Origin: JAJTFW01 sp964584995
Lineage (GTDB): Bacteria > Bacteroidota > Bacteroidia > AKYH767-A > OLB10
DNA: 17,721 nucleotides
NCBI GenBank assembly: GCA_964584995.1
Contig: CAZPCA010000050.1
Span: 1-17,721, forward strand
Direction: 5' to 3'
Under the pieces are notes generated by a model. That model had not been told where the DNA came from. It did not search any database and saw nothing but the letters and a program-made list of their open reading frames with translations. Every line of letters starts with the position of its first letter. Position 1 is the stretch's first letter. Positions 1-8,200 of the stretch are shown here, piece by piece. A program made the position numbers and the translations under genes.

Positions 1-2130
1 AAGCGAATCATGACGGCGCCCATCGATGGGGAGAAAAGCCTGAAGGAAAAGGAGAATCTCGGCAGCGAAGAGCTGGAGGGTGTTCAACAATTACGCGCAG
101 TATTAAGAGGAGATGATTTGCGGGCGAAAGTCCTTAAGGAAGCCCTCGTGCTGGAAGGTTCGGTACGGAATACGGGCATTCACGCGGCCGGTATCATCAT
201 TGCTCCGAAAGACCTCAAAGAGATCATCCCGGTCTGCACGGCCAAGGAAACCGAGTTGCTGATAACGCAGTACGACGGTCGTGTCATCGAGGATGCGGGT
301 GTCATCAAGATGGATTTGCTGGGGCTGAAAACCCTGACCATCATCAAGGATGCACTCACGCTGATCAAACAAAACCACGGTGTCGCAATCGATATCGACC
401 AGATTCCCCTCGATGATGCGAAAACCTTCGCGCTCTATCAACGCGGCGAAACCAACGGTACGTTCCAGTTCGAATCAGTGGGTATGCAGAAATACCTCAA
501 AGAGCTCAAGCCCGACAAGCTGGAGGATCTGATTGCGATGAATGCGCTCTTCCGCCCTGGACCCCTGGCCTACATCCCCAACTTCATTGCGCGTAAGCAC
601 GGCAAGGAGCCGGTGGTGTATGATCTGCCGGCGATGCAGGAATTCCTGGAGGAGACATACGGTATCACAGTCTATCAGGAACAGGTGATGCTGCTTTCGC
701 AGAAGCTGGCCAACTTCACAAAAGGAGAAGCTGACACCTTGCGGAAAGCGATGGGGAAGAAGCAGAAAGACGTGCTCGATAAGATGAAGGGCAAGTTCAT
801 GGAGGGTTGCGAGAAGAACGGGCACGACCTGAAGGTGTGTGATAAAGTGTGGACCGACTGGGAGGCCTTCGCCTCTTATGCGTTCAACAAATCCCATTCC
901 ACCTGTTATGCATTTGTCGCTTTCCAGACCGGCTATCTGAAGGCCCATTACCCAGCGGAATACATGGCATCGGTCCTTACCCATAACCTTAGTCAGCTGG
1001 ATAAGGTGACCTTCTTTATGGAGGAGTGCCGCAGGATGGGACTCAGTATTCTTGGGCCTGATATCAACGAAAGCCAGTACGCTTTCAGCGTAAACAGGGC
1101 GGGTCAGATCCGCTTCGGACTGGGTGCGGTAAGTGGGTTGGGCGAACAAGCCATCAAGTCCATCATCGAGGAACGCGAAAAGGATGGCCCTTTTACCAAT
1201 ATCTTCGAACTTACACGCCGGGTATCGGGTAAATCCGTCAACAGGCGCAGCATGGAGTGCCTCGTGCAGTCCGGAGCGGTGGATTGTTTCACCGACATGC
1301 ACCGTGCGCAATATTTCCACATAGATCCCCGCGATGGAATCAGCGGCATCGAGAAAGCTATCCGCTTCGGCAATGCCTCTGCGTTACAAGCTAATTCACA
1401 GCAGCAAAGCCTCTTCGGCGATGCCCTGGTGGACGAGGTGACCCAGCCTGTGCTGGCAAAGTGTGAACCCTGGAGCCGCCTGGAGGCTCTTGGAAAGGAA
1501 AAGGAGGTTATCGGATTTTATCTCTCCGGCCATCCATTGGATGATTTCCGCTTTGAGATGAACAGTTTTTGCAGCCACCGCATCGAGCAACTCATTCGTC
1601 CCGATGCGCTGAAAGGACTTCGGGGACGTGACCTGTCCTTTGCTGGCATCATCCTTTCTGTGAACCATCGCATGACCAAGACGGGCAAGCCATTCGGCAG
1701 CTTTACCGTGGAGGATCTCAGCGGCCAATTGGAGATCACGCTCTTCGGCGAAGATTACGGCAAGCTCCGTCAATACCTCGAAGAAAACAGTCTCGTTCAT
1801 TTCCGGGCAAGGGTCCAAAACCGTTTCGGAAAGGACGACGATTTCGAGGTGAAGCCCTATGTCGTGACTTACCTGAGCGACCTCAGTGAAAAAATGTCCA
1901 AGGAGTTGGTGGTGCATCTTAAATTGAGCCAACTACACGAAGACCACGCTAAGCAGATGTCAGAACTATTGACGGAGCATAAAGGAAACACCCCTGTTCG
2001 GATAAAAGTCTACGACGATGAACGCAAGTGGGCCTTGCCCTTCCGGTGCAAGACGGTGAAGGTGAAAGTGAACAACCCTTTAATCACCGGACTGACCAGT
2101 CTCCCCGGCGTGGAGGTGAGCGTTGGCTGA
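1..2130 (+). CDS. dnaE: DNA polymerase III alpha subunit, 3' part (5' end outside window)
   Basis: Catalytic subunit of the replicative DNA polymerase, acting at the fork with the sliding clamp. The reading frame is open from base 1, so the Met at base 10 is internal. Compared with E. coli DnaE (about 1160 aa), the PHP domain and the first two catalytic aspartates lie upstream. Visible parts, in order: the end of the palm with the GIHAAG motif (175-192) and the third catalytic Asp in MDLLGL (codon 313-315, matching E. coli Asp555); the fingers with the YAFNKSHS motif (877-900); a helix-hairpin-helix stretch around GLGAVSGLGE; the internal clamp-binding motif QSLFG (1405-1419); an OB fold (about 1630-1790); and a short C-terminal region. 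The thioredoxin gene follows 73 bases later on the same strand. Identity is near certain; the missing 5' end is a window-edge effect. Confidence 0.97.
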   Translation, partial: KRIMTAPIDGEKSLKEKENLGSEELEGVQQLRAVLRGDDLRAKVLKEALVLEGSVRNTGIHAAGIIIAPKDLKEIIPVCTAKETELLITQYDGRVIEDAGVIKMDLLGLKTLTIIKDALTLIKQNHGVAIDIDQIPLDDAKTFALYQRGETNGTFQFESVGMQKYLKELKPDKLEDLIAMNALFRPGPLAYIPNFIARKHGKEPVVYDLPAMQEFLEETYGITVYQEQVMLLSQKLANFTKGEADTLRKAMGKKQKDVLDKMKGKFMEGCEKNGHDLKVCDKVWTDWEAFASYAFNKSHSTCYAFVAFQTGYLKAHYPAEYMASVLTHNLSQLDKVTFFMEECRRMGLSILGPDINESQYAFSVNRAGQIRFGLGAVSGLGEQAIKSIIEEREKDGPFTNIFELTRRVSGKSVNRRSMECLVQSGAVDCFTDMHRAQYFHIDPRDGISGIEKAIRFGNASALQANSQQQSLFGDALVDEVTQPVLAKCEPWSRLEALGKEKEVIGFYLSGHPLDDFRFEMNSFCSHRIEQLIRPDALKGLRGRDLSFAGIILSVNHRMTKTGKPFGSFTVEDLSGQLEITLFGEDYGKLRQYLEENSLVHFRARVQNRFGKDDDFEVKPYVVTYLSDLSEKMSKELVVHLKLSQLHEDHAKQMSELLTEHKGNTPVRIKVYDDERKWALPFRCKTVKVKVNNPLITGLTSLPGVEVSVG

Positions 2131-2163
2131 CATATTGTCATCTAGGCGCCTGCGGAATACAAT

Positions 2164-2190
2164 TTGATAAAGAAGCAATACTTACATTTA
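2164..2190 (+). promoter_or_regulatory. Possible Bacteroidota-type promoter for thioredoxin gene
   Basis: TTG at 2164-2166 is followed, after a 16-base spacer, by TACATTTA at 2183-2190. This matches seven of the eight positions of the Bacteroidota -7 element TAnnTTTG. It would start transcription only a few bases before the ATG at 2204, which is unusually close, and the spacer is at the short end, so this is a weak call. Confidence 0.22.
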
Positions 2191-2203
2191 AAAACACATA
2201 AAA

Positions 2204-2521
2204 ATGGCATTAGAATTAACCGATCAGAACTTCGACGAAATGGTTCTGAAATCTGACAAGCCCGTACTCGTTGACTTTTGGGCCGAATGGTGTGGTCCCT
2301 GCCGCATGGTAGGTCCCTTTGTAGAAGAACTCGCCAAAGAATACGAAGGCAAAGCCGTGGTCGGCAAGGTCAACGTCGATCACAATCCCAACATTTCCAT
2401 GCAGTTTGGCATTCGTAACATTCCTGCCTTGTTGTTCTTCAAGAACGGCGAGGTAGTGGATAAGCAGGTGGGTGCAGTACCTAAATCCGTACTGGCCGGC
2501 AAGCTCGATGCACAGTTATAA
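2204..2521 (+). CDS. trxA: Thioredoxin
   Basis: Small cytoplasmic dithiol-disulfide oxidoreductase that reduces protein disulfides and is itself recharged by thioredoxin reductase. The 105-aa length is normal for a single-domain thioredoxin. The active site WCGPC occupies residues 29-33, the buried Asp24 (E. coli Asp26) lies in VDFWAEW, and the cis-proline is Pro74 in RNIPALLFF. There is no signal peptide, so it is cytoplasmic. The ATG at 2204 has no Shine-Dalgarno sequence but an A-rich leader (aaaaacacataaaa), usual in this phylum. It follows dnaE by 73 bases and precedes the DUF58 gene by 133 bases, all on one strand. The dnaE-trx-DUF58 order is one I recall from other Bacteroidota, which I could not check here. 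Confidence 0.96.
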   Translation: MALELTDQNFDEMVLKSDKPVLVDFWAEWCGPCRMVGPFVEELAKEYEGKAVVGKVNVDHNPNISMQFGIRNIPALLFFKNGEVVDKQVGAVPKSVLAGKLDAQL

Positions 2522-2575
2522 TCCATACGCTTCTGCTCAGGGGGTATATTATTTGTTGATGGTTTGAGCGATCGG

Positions 2576-2639
2576 TGACCGGTCGGGTAGACGGCTCTGC
2601 AACACAATGGCAGATTGTACGTTAAAACCTGACCGGTCA
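2576..2639. promoter_or_regulatory. Paired palindromic motif TGACCGGTC(A) upstream of the DUF58 gene
   Basis: TGACCGGTC occurs at 2576-2584, and the full 10-base palindrome TGACCGGTCA occurs at 2630-2639. The copies start 54 bases apart, close to five turns of the helix. A second palindrome, ATGATCAT, abuts the downstream copy at 2639-2646. Both copies sit in the 133-base gap between thioredoxin and the DUF58 gene, the second one 16 bases before its start codon. This is the arrangement expected of a dimeric repressor's operator pair, but no regulator is identified. Confidence 0.35.
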
Positions 2640-2654
2640 TGATCATTTTACACA

Positions 2655-3575
2655 ATGGCACTACAACAGCAAAACTTCAGTCAGTTCAGCCAGCTTGAAC
2701 TCATCGCCCGACAAGTGGTGGAGGGCTTCATTACGGGCCTTCACAAAAGCCCCTTTCACGGATTCTCGGTGGAGTTTGCCGAGCACCGTATTTACAATAC
2801 CGGTGAACCGACGCGTCACATCGACTGGAAGCTCTACGGCCGAACCGATAAGCTGTTCACTAAACGCTACGAGGAGGAGACCAATCTTCGCTGTCAGCTG
2901 GTGGTGGATAATTCCGCATCGATGCATTTTCCGGCCTACGACAAAAGGCAGCCGGATCTCTTGAACAAAATCACTTTTTCCGCCCATTGTGCAGCTGCGA
3001 TCATGCAATTACTCAAAATGCAACGCGATGCGACAGGTCTCAGTATCTTTTCTGATAAGTTAGAGCTAAACACGGCCGCCCGCAGCAGTACTGTACACCA
3101 TAAATTATTGATCCATAAACTCGAGGAGGCCATCGCTTCCCAGGGCAGTTCTTCCACCTCACTGGCTACTGCACTGCATCAGGTTGCGGAGAGTGTCCAC
3201 CGTCGTTCACTCGTGATCATATTCAGCGACATGTTCGAGAATGCGGGTGACAGTACAGAACTTTTCAGTGCCTTGCAACATCTCCGATACAACAAACACG
3301 AGGTAGTACTTTTTCATGTAGTGGATAAACGACTGGAACTTGATTTCAAATTCGAAAACCGTCCCTACCAATTTGTAGACATTGAAAGCGGACAGGAGGT
3401 CAAGGTACATGCTTCACAGGTGCGCGAGGCTTACCTGCGCAATATGGACGATTTCCGGAAGCAGTTGTTGCTGAAGTGTGCGCAATACCGAATCGACTTC
3501 GTGGAAGCCGATGTGCAAAAAGGTTATAAGCAGGTCTTAATGCCTTACCTGCTGAAGCGGGGTAAAATGCTTTAG
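2655..3575 (+). CDS. DUF58 domain protein with von Willebrand A-like fold
   Basis: Protein of 306 aa belonging to the DUF58 family, which is usually paired with MoxR-type AAA ATPases and thought to act in protein or complex maturation; the exact role here is unknown. The family signature spans residues 44-75 (HRIYNTGEPTRHIDWK, then YGRTDKLFTKRYEEE). It runs into the vWA strand VVDNSASM with a DxSxS metal-binding (MIDAS) motif at Asp85-Ser89; a second acidic loop, FSDMFENAG, lies near residue 192. There is no signal peptide and no convincing membrane segment, so a cytoplasmic or peripheral location is likely. No moxR gene lies within the window, so its ATPase partner, if any, is elsewhere. Its stop codon overlaps that of the convergent MFS gene by 4 bases, and I see no terminator between them. 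Confidence 0.9.
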   Translation: MALQQQNFSQFSQLELIARQVVEGFITGLHKSPFHGFSVEFAEHRIYNTGEPTRHIDWKLYGRTDKLFTKRYEEETNLRCQLVVDNSASMHFPAYDKRQPDLLNKITFSAHCAAAIMQLLKMQRDATGLSIFSDKLELNTAARSSTVHHKLLIHKLEEAIASQGSSSTSLATALHQVAESVHRRSLVIIFSDMFENAGDSTELFSALQHLRYNKHEVVLFHVVDKRLELDFKFENRPYQFVDIESGQEVKVHASQVREAYLRNMDDFRKQLLLKCAQYRIDFVEADVQKGYKQVLMPYLLKRGKML

Positions 3576-4748
3576 TATTTCGGATCGCCACCGGATGGCG
3601 ACAGTCCTACCTTTTTATTTATTCCCAGCAGATAAAAACCGATCAGGTTCAACAGGCTCATGCCGATCAGCAGCCGGAACATGTTTTCGAAGCCATACCT
3701 GTGCGCGATGCCGAGTCCGGCCACCGGAGCGGCGATGTTGGCGATGCCATAGGCGATCGAGTAGAGCGCTGCATATTGTCCTTGTCGTTCGGGTACAGGG
3801 CGGGTGATGGCGATATTCATCATAAAGGGCATGGCGAAAATTTCAGAAAAGGTGATGACAACCGTGTAGGCAATGGCAATGAGCATCGACTGTCCGCCCA
3901 ACAATAAAAACATAAAACAGACCGGCAGACAGGCTACGCCGAGCAAGATGAAGCGATAGGTGTTGCTGAATTTTTCCATCAGCAACACCAAGGGCATTTC
4001 AACAAGTACGACGAGAAAACCATTCAGCGCCATGAGCAGACCTATTGTGTCTTCGTTGTAATGGCAAACCTGATTGAAGTATTGCGGTACGGATGCGAAA
4101 ATCTGGAAGAAGCAGGTGCCGTAAAGAGCGACCATCACAACAAAGATGAGGTAGTAACGGTCGCGGTAGGCGGAGGGCCCTGTCTTCGCATTGGAAGGGG
4201 TGGGTGCTTCCCGTTCCCTGGCCCTTGCCGGAATGACCGCATAGAGAAGGCCGGCGGCAGCGAAGCCGGTCATGGCATCGATGATGAACAACCACTTGTA
4301 GCCGAGGTAAAGCGCAATGAATCCCCCTGCGGCCGGTCCCACGGTAAAGCCAAGATTGACGGCCAGCCGCACCAGCGACAAAGAACGTGTGCGGTTGCTG
4401 TCGTCACTGAATACGGCAATGGCTTTGGAGTTGGCTGGACGGAAGATGTCAGCAGTGAAGGCGTATGCGAATATGATAAGCGATAGCGCTAGCGGGGAGG
4501 TGGCCCAGAGCAACAGCAGGAGCACGAAGCCGCTGATCAGCAATGATCCGATGATGACATGCCGGTACCAGATACGGTCCGATAGCCAGCCCCCGAAATA
4601 GCTTCCCAATACACTGCCGATACCGTAGAAGCTCATGACCAATCCTGCATCTCCCACGGTAAAATGCAATTCGCGGGTCATGTACAGCGAGGTGAAANNN
4701 NNNNNNNCCCTCGAAAGATTTTTTATACAGGTTTAGGAGGGAGGTCAA
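3572..4748 (-). CDS. Major facilitator superfamily transporter, interrupted by assembly gap
   Basis: Inner-membrane secondary transporter; its substrate cannot be read from the sequence. About 370 residues are intact from the N run to the stop, with many hydrophobic segments and motif A between helices 2 and 3 (GGWLSDR). The frame is open upstream of the Met at 4681 up to the Ns, reading FTSLYM, so that Met is internal. Beyond the Ns the same strand encodes NLYKKSFEG, which resembles the N-terminus of Bacteroidota MFS proteins that continue through helix 1 into a PF..LYLT segment. The gap therefore removes most of helix 1 (roughly 20-25 residues). The two halves are in frame only if the real gap is a multiple of three, not ten. 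No ATG lies in the N-terminal frame before an upstream stop; TTG at 4746-4748 is the candidate start. Family call is firm; start and gap length are inferred. Confidence 0.82.
4698..4707. other. Run of ten Ns (assembly gap)
   Basis: Ten undetermined bases, inside the MFS gene and within the first transmembrane helix by comparison with the family. Ten is probably a placeholder, since the coding frame across it is restored only by a length divisible by three. Confidence 0.98.
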
Positions 4749-5202
4749 AGTCCGGCAGCGAGAATTATGGTGTGTACGAAATTAGTTATTCCATGTATAC
4801 TTGACTGCTGCAACAGCAACGTAGGCATTGGCCACAGCTGAAATGCCTTTCGCTTGTTAATCGTAGTGATGATTTTAGTTTTTCCGGAACATTACGATTG
4901 GGCGATGTTATTCTTAATTCATCGTTAACAAGCAATGTGTACACTCTCCATTGATTTTGTTTCGGCCAATGGCAACTTTAAGCGGTTTGTTAACGAATTA
5001 CAAAAATGATTAAGCGAATGTTTCGGGTGTATTATAGAAAGCACTTCAATATTTATCAAATCGTTAAACATAAAGGGTGGGTGTTTGACGGCGTTGGAGT
5101 GAAAATTACTTTGCGTTCGATTTCTGCGGCGTGCTTCATTTCTGGTTAACAGTGCAGCGGAGATGTAAGATGAGAACTTAAACTATTTAAAAAATCAATA
5201 CT
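4749..5202. promoter_or_regulatory. Divergent non-coding region with GTTAAC motif cluster
   Basis: About 450 AT-rich bases between the divergent MFS gene and the large surface-protein gene, with no credible coding frame and no RNA gene that I recognise. It carries three exact GTTAAC palindromes (4924-4929, 4989-4994, 5145-5150). Two of these extend to the 10-mer TCGTTAACAA in opposite orientations (4922-4931, and as TTGTTAACGA at 4987-4996). Near matches are TTGTTAATCG at 4854-4863 and TCGTTAAACA at 5061-5070. GCTTGTTAA at 4852-4860 and TTAACAAGC at 4925-4933 are exact inverted repeats. The last bases before the ATG are A/T-rich without a Shine-Dalgarno sequence. Confidence 0.4.
5085..5113 (+). 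promoter_or_regulatory. Candidate promoter of the 1041-aa surface protein gene
   Basis: TTG at 5085-5087, an 18-base spacer, then TTACTTTG at 5106-5113. This matches the Bacteroidota -33 TTG / -7 TAnnTTTG pattern at seven of eight -7 positions with normal spacing. It predicts a transcript start near 5119 and a leader of about 84 bases. Confidence 0.35.
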
Positions 5203-8200
5203 ATGAAAAACCAAACTATTACACTCATGGCGGCCTTGTTGCTTTCCGTCATTGGTGCGAATGCACAGAGTGGGTTGCAACAGATCTTCGTCGAAAAGTT
5301 TTACGTCTCGAATGCCACGGATGCTGCAGAGGCGGATGCTGAAGCCGGCAACGCAGGAAATCAGACCGGTACTCTTCCTGCCGGATCTATTACCTGGAGG
5401 ATTTATGCGGATCTTGAACCGGGCTGGGGTGTTCAGTCTGTGTACGGAGTAAACGGTCATCCGCTTCAACTGATTACTTCCACCAATTTCTACAATCACC
5501 CATCCGGAAATGCTACCGGTGGACCACTCCCTACAAGCAACACCTCATTGTTGTCAGCCAATACCACTATACTTGATTCATATTTCACTTGCGGTGCAGT
5601 AGCTACCAATCGCTTTGGTGTAGTAAAGTCCGAAGACAATTCTGCCGCTACCCCTTCCGGCGGTGGTGCAAATCTTGTCTTTTCTCCCGCAGGGGTTTTG
5701 GCCAATGCAGATACAAGCATTGGCTTGCCATTGACTACGGCTGATGGAATGTATAATACGGTGAACAATCCCGCATTGTTGGCATTGACTACATTGGGAG
5801 ATGTCACCAATGCGACCATGGTGTCCTTGCTTACCGATGGTTCATCGGTGGGCAATTCGTTCACGAGCACCAATTGCTCATGGGGTGTATTGGGCCAGCA
5901 GGTTGGTGCTTTCCCCACTGGTTCAAACAGAGTCCTTCTGGGCCAGTTCACCACCAATGGCGTATTTACCTATAAATTGAATTTGCAAATTCGTAATACG
6001 AGCACCTTTCAGGTGCGGAACTTTGTTTACGACAATCCAACAGGTAATGAAGTACTCTTCCCGTCATTGAGCGGAACACTCAATCTGGGTTGCTCTAACA
6101 CAACTTCTGCTACAGCTATCACCACCTGTGGTAGCTATAGTTGGAACGGAAGTACTTATACTACATCTGGTACGTATACATATACCACTACCAATGCTTC
6201 AGGTTGCGACAGTATTGCTTCATTGACACTTACACTGACAACACCACCGACCTGGTTCTTGGATTCGGACGGTGATGGCTATGGTGTCGCTTCCGTTTCT
6301 GTGGCAGCCTGTACACAACCTTCAGGCTACTCCTTTGATAATTCAGATTGTAACGACAATATCGCAGCTGTATATCCCAGCGCTACAGAAATTTGCAATG
6401 GGATAGACGATGATTGCGATGGAGACGTGGACAGTGATGATGCTAATGTGACTGGTCAGCAACTATGGTATGCTGATGTGGATGGCGATGGTCTCGGTGA
6501 TGCTACTGATACTTTACGCTTTTGCAATCAGCCCTTAGGGTATGTGTCAAATAGTAATGATTGTGATGATTCCAATGCTACAGTTCTGGCTCCCGTTGTT
6601 TATTATGCGGATGCTGATCAGGATGCTTATGGTAATCCAAATGTAACCCAATCATCCTGCACAGGCGCACCATCAGGCTATGTTGGTCAGGCCGGAGATT
6701 GTAACGACAACAGTGCTGCTGTGAATCCGGGCATTGCCATTGATGATTGTAACGGTGTAGATAATGATTGTGACGGACTCATTGATGAAAACGCTACTTT
6801 CCTTAACTACTATGTTGATACCGATGCGGACGGTTACGGTGCAGGTAGCGCTACTTCTTCATGTGCTCCTGTCCCGGGTTCGGTTACTGTGGCCGGAGAT
6901 TGCAATAACAGCGATGCATCAATAAACCCTGCTGCCAGTGAAGTGTGTAATGGTGTGGACGACAATTGTGACAATGTGATTGACAATGGTGTGCCTGTAA
7001 TAGCAGCCCCTACTGCCATCAGCGGAAATGCAACAGCGTGTTTATCTTCCGTTGCCGGTACGCTGGTATTCAGCTGCGATCTTGTAGCAGGTGCGACCGG
7101 TTACAATTGGACAGTTCCAACCGGTCTGAGCATACTGAGTGGACAGGGGACCAATACAGTCACATTGTCTTATTCCGATGCAGCCATCCAGGCGGGTATC
7201 ACTGGTCAGATTTGTGTATATGCTGCTGATGCCTGTACCAATAGTACAATTACCTGCCTGAACGTTAGCTATCAGGTTGTATCCCCGGTTTCTCCAGGTC
7301 CGATTTCTGGTCCCAGCAAGTTGTGTCCCGGTGTTACACAGACGTATTCCGTTGTGGCTGTTCCCCGTGCGACAGCTTATACATGGACTGTTCCATCCGG
7401 TGTCACACTCGTTTCAGGACAGGGCACGAATGCGATTACTGTAAATGTGGGTGTAGGATACACGGGTGGAGTATTCAGTGTTATCGCAGCGAACATCTGT
7501 GGGCAATCTGCAGCGCGTACAAAAGCGGTTGCTCAAAATTTGCCTGTTACACCTGGAGTTATCAGTGGTCGAAAGGATGGAGTTTGCAACACCAATGCGG
7601 TAGCTTATTCTATCACTCCTGTAGCAAACGCAACTTCTTATGTCTGGACCGTTAATGGTGGTACAATCACCAGTGGTCAGGGAACTACGGGTGTCAATGT
7701 GAATTATATCACATCTACATCCAATACTGTTACAGTTAGATCTGTGAATGGATGCGGTACAAGTGCGATTCGTTCGCTTACTGTTTTGGGTGTTCCAGCC
7801 CGTCCGGGTGAGATAACAGGCTCGGCCACGCCTTGTGCGAATACAAATGTGGCGTATTCGGTTGCAACAGTTACCGGTGCTACCTTGTATAGCTGGGCTA
7901 CAACAGCTGCAGGAGCAGTGGCTTCCGGACAGGGCACCAAAAATGTTACGGTGAATTGGGCTGGTCCGGCCAGCGGGCAAGGTGTTCGGGTAGTGGCTGC
8001 AAACTCCTGCGGTAACAGTACTACACGTACACTTAGTCCAATTACAGTTGGCGCTTGCGCCCGAGAAACCTCTACTGATGTGTACTCATTAAACGCATGG
8101 CCAAATCCTGTTTCCGGCACCTTGTACCTGAGCTTTTCGGCCACCGAGGACAATTACCGGTTGAATATTGTTGATGCGCTCGGTAGGATTGTCTTCAATC

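Noticed and set aside
475..1320. Open frame of 281 codons on the minus strand inside dnaE
   Set aside because: It lies fully antisense to well-conserved DnaE sequence, and its translation is His/Arg/Leu-rich with no recognisable domain, as expected of a shadow frame.
1396..1932. Open frame of 178 codons on the minus strand inside dnaE
   Set aside because: Antisense shadow over the clamp motif and OB fold; no domain and no upstream signal.
5146..5499. Minus-strand frame of 117 codons over the start of the surface protein
   Set aside because: It is antisense to a convincing signal peptide; the translation is Arg/Cys-rich and unstructured.
7414..7980. Minus-strand frame of 188 codons rich in Cys, Arg and Ser over the PKD-like repeats
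   Set aside because: The periodic Cys/Arg pattern is the complement of repeated Thr/Ala/Val codons in the repeats, not a separate gene.
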